Notes: generated from the sequence alone by a model not told the origin. A stretch of 64,000 bases of DNA from Mycteria americana (GCF_035582795.1 NC_134365.1:75125635-75189634); one strand, 5' to 3'. Shown: positions 51,201 through 63,770, counted from the stretch's first letter. Numbers and translations: made by a program.

Positions 51201-51873
51201 AAAAGAAACTGTAGTTTTATACAGAAGCTTTATAGATTTTAGTTAAGGCATTCTTTAATAACATGAATTATGAGTTGAATTTATAATAAAAACAAAAATG
51301 TAATTCATCTTTGCCAAGATGTGTACTGCCTAGAACTGTTGAAGCGTGTATTTACAAAAGAAATCTTTAAGATGCCTATGTACCTCACACAGCAAATAAA
51401 CTGAGTCGCAGAATGTAGTATTAAGTATCAATAAGATACTTCATTATTAAGGTGTCTTCCCACAATCACAAACCAGAAAAATACACGTTATAGGACATGA
51501 TGTCTTCAGGTTATTTTCTATGCTTGTATGATTTTTTTTCCTCTGAAAAGGCTTATATGACTAGAATAGAATTAACATAAGCAATTGCATACTTTGAAGT
51601 GTAGTCAATACAGGCAGGCTAGGGATTAACAAATTCATTAAAGTAAAGCAAGGAACACCAACATTCTTCCTCTGTACAGTAACGTATAGATGAGAATTAG
51701 CTAATTAAGCAACATAATATTTGCACAGATATCACTATCACTGCATTGGTAATTAGTACTTAAAAGCTCAAATTGAGTTCACTCACTAAAGTCAGTAAAA
51801 TGACATTACTGATGCAGCAAATGCAATTACAGCATAAACCAAGCCACTACTTACTGTTTAGTTCAATACCTAC
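45247..51873 (-). other. ETNK1: ETNK1 intron 4
   Basis: At 6627 bases this is the largest complete intron here. It holds a 20-base A run (48475-48494), an exact tandem pair of AACATGTTGC (45678-45697) and a CA/C-rich patch (about 49328-49352). No CR1 copy or coding segment was recognised; the rest looks like ordinary A+T-rich intron. Confidence 0.9.
48475..48494. repeat. Poly(A) run, 20 bases
   Basis: A 20-base A homopolymer in ETNK1 intron 4. No retroposed sequence was recognised on its 5' side. Confidence 0.95.
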
Positions 51874-52016
51874 CTCGTTTCTTGTTGTAAATAATATTCT
51901 TACACAACAGGTCATTGTGACAGAGTACCACTGGTGATCCTAAATTTGACAGTCTTTCCTTCATCCAGGCCATCTCTTCTTGAAGAACTTGAGGACTTGG
52001 AATGTCACTTAAAAAT
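51874..52016 (-). CDS. ETNK1: ETNK1 coding exon 4 (catalytic HND loop)
   Basis: This exon is 143 bases and encodes FLSDIPSPQVLQEEMAWMKE, RLSNLGSPVV, LCHNDLLCKN and IIYNKKR. The HND...N segment is the Brenner-type catalytic loop of the choline/ethanolamine kinase family, in which the Asp is the catalytic base and the distal Asn helps bind magnesium. Established knowledge: the His-Asn pair of this loop (H243 and N244 in human ETNK1) is the recurrent somatic mutation site in chronic myeloid neoplasms. Both residues are wild type here. The acceptor is GAAAAG|A at 52017-52018 and the donor is CGAG|GTAGGT at 51872-51873. The exon ends one base into a Gly codon that is completed in the next exon. 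Confidence 0.97.
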
Positions 52017-53577
52017 CTTTTCAGGTATAAGAAGTTCGAGTGTTAATATTTAGTACCGTGTATTCTATACCAAGCATTTGTGATGAAGTAACAAGTTATT
52101 TTCCTCTAAATTCTTATTTCAAATAACTCAATAGACAGTCTCCCAAACTAGAGCACTCTTTCCCCTGGCACTACAGCAGTCAAATTACAAAAATTCCTTC
52201 CCTGTCCTCCCCAAAAACAATTCTCTAAAGATTGTCTGTGCTGTAAAAATGAGAGTAGTCCAAAATTCAGGAGTAGAACTTGAACACAATCCTGCATATT
52301 TTTTAAAGGAGTAAAGATTAACAGTGTTATAGCATGAATTTCATTCACTTTTTGCTCACATTACATTACTTCCTTCAAGTAGAATACACAGTAAGTACTA
52401 TATGTATCTATACAGAGGAAGTTAGGAATAATTTTTGGTTCTAGTCACAGTAAATATGCTTAAGTAAGCATTTTCTCTTTTAGACTTTCAATTAACTACT
52501 CAAGTTCTCAGTTTTAAGAATGTTATGCTGTAGAAGAAAAAAAAAAATCAAACAACTTTGCTGGATCATTCTTTAATTACAATGCAGCAAGAAGGGCAGT
52601 TGGCATCAGTGATTTCAAAGAAGTTCTATGAAGAATGTTTTTAAGCTGGACTCTGCTTACTGAGTGATATGAAGTTTGAGGATATTGCACAGACACTTCC
52701 AAATCACAGTTTTAGCTAAAAAGTTTGATCTCCAGTCCCCGAGAAACATTGTCTGCAACTCAAGCTTTAGATTACAGCACAGAAATTTAGGTTAATGTAA
52801 AACATTGCTCCTAGTTCTGCCGTTCCTCTCATCCCAACCTTCCAGTGACTGATGCTAGAACCCTTTGGAAACATTTTCTTATTTTGTTAAGCTCCCAAGA
52901 AAAAATAGATTGTTTTACAAGTCAAAAGCTATACTGGGATGCTAAAACCAAGATGTAATTAAACCCTTAAACCTAAGTGAAACTCCATGATAGCGTAAGT
53001 CTAGAATGACTGTGCAGATACCTTTTCTTCCTCTGGAAAACACTTCGGGAGCTTCCCATCACTCAGAACAGCATTTCATTAACTTTACTTTTATGCCACC
53101 CATTTTTGGACAAATTTATAAACTGAACAAATACAGGACAGCAAAGAGGTGCAGGTTAGAAAGAACAACAAGCAGGACTCCTGCAACCCCAGAAAATATG
53201 CTTTCAGTACTCATCCCAGAACATAGGTCTCTGATTGGGAGACTGATGGATCTCTTCAGGTAGTTGTGTCTCAGCTTTTAAGTACTTCACTTTACTCTTT
53301 TTAAAGAGCCAAGGTCAAGAAAACTACCATCATTTAAGCGTCCAATCAAACCAAGAACTGTATGTATATATACAAAATATACCAAATGAATTAAGAGTCT
53401 CTCCTCACCATATTTGACATTTATATAGCTACTTCAGTATGTAAGAGTATGACAGAACTCAAAATTTTACAAACTTCAACATTACATGGTAACCCAAATC
53501 TATTTTTTTTTAAACATTCTTCTACCTCTCAACGAGAAAGAATGGGAAATCTGGAAAGCACATAATGAAATACTTAC
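52017..53577 (-). other. ETNK1: ETNK1 intron 3
   Basis: This 1561-base intron lies between exons 3 and 4. Nothing beyond short A runs and the splice signals was recognised. A shorter ETNK1 isoform with a different C-terminus is known in human; I could not locate a counterpart exon by eye in this intron or elsewhere. Confidence 0.9.
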
Positions 53578-53718
53578 CTTTTATTTACTTCCTCATCTGT
53601 AAATTCTGTGGGTATGAGAGAGAAGTATTTCCCCATCTTCAGCCACAGATTAGATTTAGGGATCCATCCGTTGTGTGCATGAATAGTATGGATTTTAGCA
53701 AGCTGTCTGGCAATGAGT
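53578..53718 (-). CDS. ETNK1: ETNK1 coding exon 3
   Basis: This exon is 141 bases. It completes the split Arg codon, then encodes LIARQLAKIHTIHAHNGWIP, KSNLWLKMGKYFSLIP and TEFTDEEVNK, and ends two bases into the next Arg codon. The segment links the N-lobe to the catalytic lobe. It is nearly identical to human at its start, and the TEFTDEEVN stretch is the more variable part of the family. The acceptor is TTTTTTAG|A at 53719-53720 and the donor is AAAAG|GTAAGT at 53576-53577. Both phases fit the flanking exons, so the reading frame is continuous. No stop or frameshift is present. Confidence 0.96.
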
Positions 53719-54548
53719 CTAAAAAACCAAAGTTTAAATGAATGTTATATTTGCAATAGATCTGACAGTCTTATATTTTTCCTAGCAACAAGAGAAGCCA
53801 ACTACAATATTTAACAAAAAGACTGTAAAAAATGCAGCAAGGGAATCCAAAAGGGGTTTAAACAAGAGCAGCACAGATATAAGGTAGCGTCTTTAAAGAC
53901 TCAAATGGTCATTAGCAGCACTACTTAACGGAGGGGAGGTGAGAGGGGTTAGAGTTCTGTTACAATATGCATACGTCACCTATATTTACAGTCTGCTCTT
54001 CAACTTGCTTATCTTTAGAAGAGTTGACTTAAATTAGCTGCCATTGTTAGGCAAATACACTTCAGTGCATACATGAAAAGCTAAAAATCTTAAGACATCA
54101 GCATTTTCTGCTCACTGCTAATAGTTTAAAAAAATTGTGTCTCAATGGAAGACTATCTTGAACCCATTCACAAAAGGAATGTATTAGAAACAGAGCTAGG
54201 AGTGCTTGCTTTAATTAAGTTCAGCCCCCTACAACTCCACGTTAAATGATGTCCCTAATGGTAATGTACAAGTGTAAAATACTCACAATAAGCAGACCTC
54301 TAATGAATATATAGTCTTCCGGGGAGGCAGTAAGGATCATTTGTTCAGCACTGAAATACCATGAACTAAGACAGAGGACAGTGCACTATCAAGAGTGTGA
54401 ACATCAACTTAGTGCAGGCTTATAGAAATATTTCTTTTCTGCCTGCTTATAAATTAAGCTTGAGATCCTTTGGGCCTGACAGAACACCATAAATGCATCA
54501 TATAACTTGAATAATGAAATAATAATAATAAAGAAATAAAAAGCTTAC
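53719..54548 (-). other. ETNK1: ETNK1 intron 2
   Basis: This 830-base intron lies between exons 2 and 3. It contains a short AAT repeat (about 54515-54536) just inside its 5' end in transcript direction. Nothing else was recognised. Confidence 0.9.
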
Positions 54549-54808
54549 CTGAAAATATCTGGATTGCATACATGCTCTGGATCCAGTGCTTCTCCCTGCA
54601 TGAACTCGTAGCACAGGCCATTATTGAAAGTACAGTATAGTTGAGGTGCACAACCGTGAGCCTGCAACACGCGGAAACTCTTCACTTCCTCATCTCGATC
54701 TACTAAGAGCTCGGTCTTATTTCCATAGATCCTAACTAAAACCACATCGTCTGTTATGTCACCCACGTAGCAGCCAATTAGTTTATTGGTGATTCCATCA
54801 GTGAACAG
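54549..54808 (-). CDS. ETNK1: ETNK1 coding exon 2 (N-lobe of ethanolamine kinase 1)
   Basis: This is the first ETNK1 exon seen in the window: 260 bases, or 86 codons plus two bases. It opens with LFTDGITNKL and contains VVLVRIYGNKTELLVDRDEE, KSFRVLQAHGCAPQLYCTF and EFMQGEALDPEHVCNPDIF, all very close to human ETNK1. Family knowledge: this segment forms the ATP-binding N-lobe of a choline/ethanolamine-kinase fold, and the cytosolic enzyme phosphorylates ethanolamine using ATP. The minus-strand acceptor reads TTTTCAG|CTG at 54809-54810 and the donor reads TTTTCAG|GTAAGC at 54547-54548. The exon starts in phase 0, so it must be preceded by an exon ending on a complete codon; in human that exon ends ...VTLQ. 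The next codon (Arg) is split across the following junction. Recognition is firm. The upstream exon 1 is not in view. Confidence 0.97.
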
Positions 54809-56569
54809 CTGAAAAGTAAAAATAATGCATAAGCAACTCAGATCTGCATTTTCAACATGCAGGAAAAGAACATAGGGTTATTCTTTAGTTCACAAAACAC
54901 AAATGTTTACTAGATTGAGCATTAACAAGAGAAACCTTTAAGATACAGGGAAATCATGGAGAAAATTGCAAGGATTTTTCCCAGTAACACATGAAAAGAG
55001 AAGAGAAAAATGTGAAAACATGCTGCAGCAACCTACAGAAATACTAAATGTAAAAGGCAGTAACCGAAAGCTCAATATTGTAAAATTAGTTTCTACATAA
55101 CCACTCTGAAACTGATGGATTAAGATGGCTGAAATCAAAGCCCCAACAAGGCAGCAATCCTAAACCAGTACGAAAACAGTCATGAATACAGGCAGCACGA
55201 AAACAAAAACAATTTTGAGGCACTTCAGAACTGCAGTATTTGCTGATCAGTGTACAACTAGTAAAAGATATTCCTGGATTTCTAAACCACTCCTTTTAAA
55301 AAGCAAAATTTAGATCAGGAACAGTTCAAGTTCGGTGGTTATCTTCCCACTAGCCTTGAGGTTTTACTGATTGAGAACAATTCCTAAAGTCACTTTGGCT
55401 CCTCTACAAATTTCAGACAGTACTTAAAATTCAAGACTCCAGTCTTCAGCTACAAGTACGATTCCAAATTTAAAAGCTTCTGACAAAATCCACTATCCTC
55501 CCATTTTACTTCGTAACTGGTACATGCTATTTAGAAGATTAAAAAAGTATTTCAAGTCCTTAGCATTAAGATGTATATAAACGCAATTTTTAAAGTCCTG
55601 CAATTTACTAGACTTTGACCAGTCTAGTCACTGATGCCTGAACATACTGAAGATGAAGCAAGTAACCTACTACAAAAGTAAGTAAGAGCATTACTTGAGC
55701 ATTATGTTTATATCTAACAACAGCCTACTCGTTGCCTTTCAAATAATGATGGAGGTATGGATACTACAAGTTCCTAGCTATGGGAAAGGGGGGCAGACAA
55801 AAAACCCCCCACTCCTTAACTGCTGCTTCTCCTTTCACATTTGATAATGAGACTTTCACAGTGGAAGGTGCTGTATTTTAGCTATTATGCCTTGCTTTCC
55901 TCAGCACCCCTATGCTTGAGATGAACAAACTCAACAAGAAGTAGCTCAAGGTTCCTTAGGAGAGATGCAGAATAACAGGATATGAAGGTACTCTGTTTTC
56001 TTCAACAATTACAAACACTTAACCTTGCAGAAGTAGGCTCAGCAAATCATATACTTTTCATCTACACAGGGCAACCATAAATTCCAATAAACCTGCTTAC
56101 AAAGCCTCCTTGACTGACTCAAAATTAAGATTTTACAATTTATGGACACATTTTATTACTAGCTATTATTTGAATAACCCAGACTAGGAGACAAGTAATG
56201 AAGACTCTTGTCTTAAACAGTCTTCGCAGCAACTAAATGTTACAATGTTAACTGGTGCAACTAAGAAAACTATACCATTTAGTACCACGGATATAGGTTT
56301 TCATATTAAAATGAATACAACTGTATTCTAACACTACCCTATTCTTTTGCTTGACGCTTATGCAGATGTTTTACGTTTTCTCTGTGTACATAAGCATACT
56401 GTTGCAACAATACACATGCTATATCAAGAGAAGGATGATGTGCTTGAGCAGTGTTACCCAATTTGAACAGGCAATACTTAAATGCATTTCAAGTATGACT
56501 TGTAAATCACAAATTACACCTTATATTATAACGTATTCATTCACAACCTTCCCCCTTGTAAGTGTATTG

Positions 56570-57043
56570 TCACAGAACTATTTATATCAGAAGGGACCTC
56601 CTCTGATCACGTAGTTCAACCTCTCTGCTCAAGCAGGGCCAACAAGAGCCAGTTGCCCAGGACTGTGTCCAATGAAATCTCCAGGAATTCTGGAGACCCT
56701 ACAACCTGTCTGGGCAACTTATTCCAGTGTTTGATCACCCCCACAGTAAAAAAGTGTTTTCTTGTGTTCAAATGGAATTTCACACGTGTTTTATTTTGTG
56801 CCCATTGCCTCACCTGTCACTGGGCACTGAGAAGACATCGGGCTCTCTTCTTCATTCCCCTCCCCATCAGATATTTATACATATTGATACGATCCCTGCA
56901 AGCCCACTTTTTTCCAGGCCAAACAGTCCCAGCCCTCCTAGCTTCTCCTCATATGAAAGATGCTCCAGTCCCTCATCATCTTCATGGCCCTTTGCTGGAC
57001 TTGCTCCAGTGAGCCTGTATCTTTCTCATACTGAGGAGCCAAC
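56570..57043 (-). mobile_element. CR1 LINE 3' fragment in ETNK1 intron 1
   Basis: On the plus strand the reverse complement of a CR1 3' end is plain: 'cagaagggacctcctctgat', 'gtagttcaacctctctgctc', 'cagttgcccaggactgtgtc', 'tctgggcaacttattccagt', 'cagtccctcatcatcttcat' and 'ccctttgctggacttgctcc'. About 470 bases are present, in the same orientation as ETNK1 transcription. The tail repeat is degenerate (tcacagaac), suggesting an old copy. Confidence 0.93.
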
Positions 57044-59729
57044 AGGACAAATCACTAACATGGCAAATCAATGTGTAAGTACTGATTCTCATACATTTTA
57101 GCATAAAACCAGAATTAACTCATTAAAAAGTTCAAAGAGCACTTTGCAGAAGTGATTTGTGTTGAGCTGTCGATCAAGTTAAAAAGTATCTTGCCTGCCA
57201 TACGTAAATGAAAACTTCTGAAATGTAATGTTAGAAAAAGCCCTTATCCTGTCATTGCAGGACTGAAAGAAAAGTGAAAGCTCTGTTGAACTAAGAAGGA
57301 TCAAAACCAGTAAGTATAGAATTCACTATCCCCTCTGAAGAAAGAGAAGTCTATTGTCTTTATCAAATGGCAAAGGCAGCAAACAAAATAGGCAACAATT
57401 CCTAACATACAATGGCACCACTTCAAATCACTGGAACTTGTGCTACTGTTTTCTACTTCTTACAAAACAACCCTCTAATGAAGCTTGCTTTTCTCTCCAT
57501 ACAAAATTGGACTATAAAAAAAGACAAGGCTCTAAGGTCATCAGAAATAGTGATACTACCAAAAAAACCAAGCATTATGTAGTACTGATGCAAAGAAGCA
57601 GTAAGAATTTGATTTGCTTATTCTGTTAAACAGAAACTTCTGGCCACTGTACAGCTTTTGTCATACTGCACAGGTCTATTATCCCCTTAAAACAAGTCTC
57701 ATTAGTGTTACTAAAAAGAAATCTACAACAAGGAAATTGGACTCCCTCAACTGATAATTTAGGAACTCTACTTCTTATTAGCATCTATTTGTAACATGCT
57801 GCTATAAGTAATTATTTACACCCAGGAGCATTTTCGTTATTGCTTCTTAAAAGGCAGAAGGGCTTGCTTACTTTTCTAATAACATTATCCAGACTAGACA
57901 ATTTCCATATTCCATCATGAGAAAACATCTAATGTTTTCTACCAGTAAAAGAACATAATACTTGCTTTATTCTTTTATTCAGAATGCCTTTACTGTAGCA
58001 TTTAAAGAATCATCTTGGAATGCCTTGCCTGAAATGTCACCTGAGATGCAGCAGAGCAAAACAGGAATTCTATAACAAAAGCATCAGGTAAGCAGTATAA
58101 ACAGAGAATGGACTCTGATGACATGAATAAGATAATCAGTAAACTCTCAAGGCCACGTGGAAGACGATGGAAAAATCTGCAGAATGTTATGAATAGCAGG
58201 TAGAAAATTCTGGAAATAAATCAAGAAATGCAGAGCGCCAAAAGAAGTCAAGAACATGATGGAACACAAAAATCCAGCAGCAAGATCCTGGTACTCTTGT
58301 AATGTAATTATTTAATTTAAATATTTTAATTAAAATAGTTGTGATATGTACTTATCACATTGTAGTAAGTACTTTCAGGTGAGGTGACACAAAGCTAAAA
58401 CTAAATTCTGAAAACACTTCTGGAAATGGTATTTATACTGGCCCGCAATCCAGTCAGAGATCTAGCTTGAAGTCAAGGCTTTCTAGCTCTCGGGAACAAA
58501 TATAAACTGTTTACTGAAACGCAGAGTGAAAGTGAGATAGCTACAAATAAGCTTGAGTTACTCAAATGCAGTCTCAGAAAGCAGCACATGGTAGAAACAA
58601 GACAGGCCAAGTGAGTCCAGGAAGAGCAGAGAAAACTCAACCAAGACATGAAGTATCTTTGAGACAGAGTTTACCCTAAAAGCACTTGTCAGCAACGATC
58701 AGGTTATTAGATTCCTGAAAAGGGCATGGGATGGGTGTGCTCCCATATCATAAGTAGGTGGTTCAAGAAAAGCCTATACTTTTATCCTGTTGTTCCAGGT
58801 GTTCAAAAGAATGAGAACAAAATTAGTCACACATAATAAGCATGAACTGGCAGAAATAGTGTCACAAGGGCAAAGTAGAAAGCACTTATCACTCACAGGA
58901 GAGATGTAAAACCAAGCAGTTTTTTCCTTCTAGACTGTTATTACATCTATAGGAGGAGAAATATAGAAAGCAGTACTGTACTGCTGTAGAAACAGAACAG
59001 TGATGTGAAGTTTCAGCATAAACAAGTAGGCATTCCCCCCATTCTGCTGCTGAACCCCATATTGCACATTAAGATCTCTAGAAAGGAAGAGACTTAATAC
59101 ATGCTTCTTTAATGCTCACAAAGCTTCAAATTTGTATTGTAAGATGTAACTTCATTTCTTCTGGAAAAGTACATACAAGCACATCCACAAGTATACATCT
59201 CAAGAATTTAATTTCTTGAAACAAGGATAGTTATTTCTGTCACTTTCTGCAGCTATTCCCAAAAGAAGGACAAAGTACAACTAATGGAAAATGCAAGCCT
59301 TAGGTAAATTCTCATATATTCAACAGGGCTTACAAGACACATCATTCAAAGGTCTCCAGGCTCTGGAGCCATACCCTGTAGATCATTACACTCAGCAGGT
59401 GAAAGCCATTGTCTGTGTGATTTTGGTGGTCAGATGATCACAAACAAGACCCTTGGTGTCAGAAGGACCAAGGCTAGCAGGGAGCCAGTAAGTTAATGGC
59501 ACTATTCTACAGTAAGTTTGGCCACAGGCTGAACTAGCAGTTTTCCACTGAACTCTTGGGGTGCTCATCCATGACAGCAGCATGGAGAAAGCAACACCAC
59601 CACTACCTATGCTATATAGTATCACTTAAATATTTTTTTTGCTACCAAACCATCAACACTGCAGCTTCAAGGAAGAACTCAGGGAAGGGAGGGTTGTTGG
59701 TTTTGTTTGTTGGGCTTTAAGGTTTTCAC

Positions 59730-59930
59730 CTGAAGTTTCACATCCTCCATATTCTCAATATAAAGACCATCTAAAATTACATTCAGTAGTCTATTATAAA
59801 ATGCTATAGATACATCATCCCTTGCATGGGCTGGTTCTGATCTAAATGCATGACAAGATGGGAAAGCTTTATTTTCTTTTATGTCAGAAGAAAACCCCAA
59901 AGGGAAAATTACATTTTTTTCATCTTGTCT
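59730..59930 (-). other. Exon-like open segment in ETNK1 intron 1 (unproven)
   Basis: This minus-strand segment is bounded by TTCTTCAG|AGA at 59931-59933 and CTTCAG|GTGAAA at 59728-59729. It is 201 bases (67 codons) with no stop, and both ends fall on codon boundaries. It would therefore insert in frame directly before exon 2, which also starts in phase 0. Its last residues, MEDVKLQ, resemble the QEVTLQ that ends human exon 1. It contains LLNVILDGLYIENMEDVKLQ. The pyrimidine tract before the acceptor is weak and I know of no such exon in other species. It could be a minor alternative exon or a chance frame. Confidence 0.25.
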
Positions 59931-60164
59931 CTGAAGAATATTCTCCTACCTGAAAACAGTCAACATCAGGTAACTAGTTAAGACTTCCAAAGTGGTGAAT
60001 TGTTTTAGATCTTTCTACAGACTTCGTGATACTGATGAAAACAGTTACAGACAAATCCCAAAAAATAAGCTAATAGAAAAGGAGCATAAGAATTTATTCT
60101 AACTCAAAGAATTAATGTGCTGCTCCTTCCCTGGAAGATTTTGACATAAAATGGCCATGTAACC

Positions 60165-60192
60165 GGGGGCGGGGGGGGGGGGGGGGGGGGGG
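60165..60192. repeat. Poly(G) run, 22 bases plus five
   Basis: GGGGG, one C, then 22 consecutive G (60171-60192). Such a run is rare in an A+T-rich intron and prone to sequencing and assembly length errors. Confidence 0.95.
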
Positions 60193-61095
60193 AGGAAGAG
60201 AACAGAAACTAAAACATCTTAAGATAGCCATCTTCCTTTCCAACATTACAAGTCTATAGCATAAGTTATACGCCATTACTAGTCATATCCAAGCTGTGTC
60301 TAAGCAAATACAATTCTCTGCAATTAGAACCAATCAATACAAACACACCTATAGCATGCACAACTGGATTACATCATGCACTGTGATGTGGCACACTAAT
60401 TACATAAAATGTCACCACATGCGTGATTGCTGCCCCACCCACTGATACCACAAAAAACCCTTCACAACAAGGCACTGAGATTATGGAGAACAGAGAAACC
60501 AACCTAGCCTCAAGTAACATCTAATACTGCCTACATTTCCCACTTACTGTGACACTGTGTTCAAGGCACACCTCAAATTACAGTTTTTCCACAACCCATC
60601 AGCAATGCAGCCCATTTGCAACTCTTAACTTTTCTTATTCTTTCCTTCACTCATCACTTCTCTATTTAGAGATATTAGCACTTCAGGATGTTAATCTGTG
60701 AACTCAATCCTTCCCCTTTAAGTGGTAACTGCTTTCACAACTGCTGAAGAGCATGATGTCCTAAAAACAGCTAAGCAATAAAAATACTCTTGAAAAACAT
60801 AATGATACAAAATAAAAAGTTTATTTTGTTTCCCACAGACTTCCATTTTCTGTTTCCATTCAATTATTTCAATGCTTTAAATCCCACATTCAGTCCATTT
60901 ATTTAAACTGTGAAACATTTTTATTAGTTCCAAAATCTGAACCTAATCATAGTTTGGTATAAAGAAAATACCAAGATCAACACAAGCAAAGAAATTAGAG
61001 CAGCAGCCAGAAAATACTGCCTGAAGAAAAGCTACTGAGCACAAGTCAGGAAGAAAAAGCAGAGACACACAGGGAAAAGCTAACCTCATATATAG

Positions 61096-61117
61096 AAAAA
61101 AAAAAAAGGGGGGGGGG
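61096..61117. repeat. A12-G10 homopolymer junction
   Basis: Twelve A are directly followed by ten G. It is a low-complexity tract in ETNK1 intron 1, with no repeat family recognised. Confidence 0.95.
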
Positions 61118-62188
61118 CGTTTTGCTCATGAAAGTACAAATCTTTGTAAGCATGGCTCTATCTTGTGTGTTCGCATTTTACAGCTACAGGAACAAATTTT
61201 TGGAAAGAATAAAATGCTGCAGTAGTAAGTCATGCAAAGTGTTGATAAATGCAAAAGACATGTACATCTTGGTAACAAAGACACAGTACCAGAAAACAAG
61301 CAAGGTCCAATTATTTCAGAGAATAAAAAAACCCCACACAACTTAATGACACTTATTTGGAGATGATCTGGAATTAAGTTCCAGATAGGAGCTTGCAGGA
61401 TTCTGGGGGAAGGAAAAAAAAAAGTCTTATGAAAGAATTTCGTCCCCTTTGCAAAACTGATCTTTTTCTTTTCCTCTCTCCTCAGGTGTGGGCCAGGACA
61501 AAAGCACTGTTTGCTAGCACATCATTTTTATCATTCCAGATCCCTGAATGATTTTGCAGCCGATTTTTGCACATAAGATATCATGCTGGTCTATCCAAAT
61601 AACAAAAGTGTAAATTAGCACTCTCAATTTCACCAGTAAAACCAAGTAGCCTTTATTCTCAATGTTAAAGATTACTTCAGAATGGAAAGACATACAATTG
61701 TTTTTCCTGTACCATAACATTACACTGCATTACATTAACCTACCAAATCCTTCATTATCACCAGATGTAGAATAAGTCATGGGATAAAAGAATCCTGAAT
61801 CTGCACTTGTTACCACTGAAGTGGACCTTCCCATACTGTAACCAAATACCAATCCTCCTTCAAATACTAACACAAATGAATCTCCATAAAAGAGGAAAAA
61901 TAAAATTCTCAATATGGGCAACAGATTCCAAACTGTGATTGTATTTTTACATTAGGAAGGGTGATACAACTTCTTTAAGACAGTAAAGAGTTAAAACAAT
62001 TAAGTTTTCTTTCATTAATAAGGAATTGCCCAAAATATAAAAATTGGAATGTCCACTGTCAATTTAAGCTGTTCACTAATTCAAAACAGGGTCTGAGTTT
62101 TGAAAAGCATTTTTGTTTATGAAATAAAAAAAATGTTTCTCATGTTCACTCCAATCAATTTCTGAATTTAGCAAGCAGTGAGCTTTTC

Positions 62189-62250
62189 AGCAGGAGGTTG
62201 GGAGAGAGGCCTCCAGAGATCCCTTCCAATCTGAACTACTCTACAATTTT
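62189..62250 (+). mobile_element. CR1 LINE 3' tail fragment
   Basis: A short fragment 'ggaggttgggagagaggcct' plus 'ccagagatcccttccaatct' and a degenerate 'actctacaattttatt' tail corresponds to the last 60 or so bases of a CR1 element. It is strongly 5'-truncated and diverged. Confidence 0.75.
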
Positions 62251-63770
62251 ATTACTAAAATCAGCTGTTACAGAATCAAAAGTGACTACTGCAAAAAGCA
62301 CAGATTTATCTTAATGACATTGCTTTGTATTACTGTAAAGCAGAGAAAGCAAACCTCAAGAATTTAAGAGTTAGAAAATGCAACACTCAGTTCTACACAG
62401 CTCCTAGTACACCCTCAGATGACAACTGCACAAAGTATCTACGTGAAGGTCAGTGTTTAGACAGGAAAATTTCGTTTCTCCTTACCAATGTAAAAGAACT
62501 TGAATATTTGTACTGTTCTGTAGTGATAATATTCACATATAACTTGAGATCGAGGAGATACATTACAGTAGAACTGCTTGTGATTCAGCAGATAATTGGC
62601 AATGCTTATGGATTCTATAGACTTTCTGATAAACAATGCAATAAGAGAATAATGTAAGCACTGAAGATTTAATTTTTTTTATCCTGTCCTACACTTATGT
62701 TCTATGCTATGATGCAAAAAAATTAAAAGTGTTAAAATATATTCGTGATTTTAGATAATTACAAATCCTACAGAAAGTAAGGATTAAACATTAACAATTT
62801 TTAACTACACTGTTTCAAAATTGTTCAGCTGACTAAACAATTTGACACATAACAGTAAATTTTTTGCAAGAGAAGTTAATTAACTTTTTACTGGACTCTT
62901 CAACATCTTACCAATTGTTTTGACCCAAGAAGTACTAAGAGCAAAGATAGCTAACAACAGAGTTCAACAGAGGAAGTAGTTCCACCTACCAATGTTCTTT
63001 GCCTACTTTGCTATGATGCTCCTGTTTCAGATTAGTCAAGCATATTTTCCATGCAATAAGTGATCCTCATTTTCATCTCCCTCCTAAATATACACCTCTC
63101 TAATGAGGGGACTCCAAGGTAGACCTTCTGTTCACTCCATCCTCTTAACAAAAACAGTTATCTTTCATTTCAGCATCTTACTGTATGCGATACATGCGTA
63201 ACATGTATGAGTAACATCACAGCAGCAATGGTGGTAATACAACTAGTTTCAAACCACATGCATTCTTGCTTGTTACATACACACAGCAGTTTAAACACAG
63301 ATTAAAGAGTTAAAAATAAAAGGCCGCTGAAGAGCTTCATGAATAGGATGTTCTGCTGTTCAAAAGGAGCAAGAGGAAAGAGAGCGAGTTGAAGTTTTGG
63401 TCTTAAAGTAACTTGGTTGAAACAAAACTCAGACAATTTTTAGACAGAAACCTCTAACTACAGACAGTAGTCTATTACTTTACTGTTGCATGACCAGTCA
63501 AATGAGTCCCTGTTCCACACGAATGGTACCGGTGGTTTTTATTCTGTTAATTGCTTCTTCCAAAGAGGGTGACAGAGGAAGGAAGCAGCATTTTTTTCTT
63601 AAACCTACTAGAACTTTCCCAAGGTTAGAGTCATCCCTCCTTAATAAGAAAATGTTTTAGTTTCATTTATTAGCATTCCTGTATGAAAGAACAAAAAATA
63701 TTATGTTGAGAAGTACCCTCATCAGAGAGCTAAAAGAGCAAAAATATGTTTAACTTTAGGTAGTCCTGCA

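Noticed and set aside
56653..57101. Two overlapping plus-strand open frames of about 120 codons
   Set aside because: They are the reverse complement of a minus-strand CR1 copy, which keeps frames open by composition.
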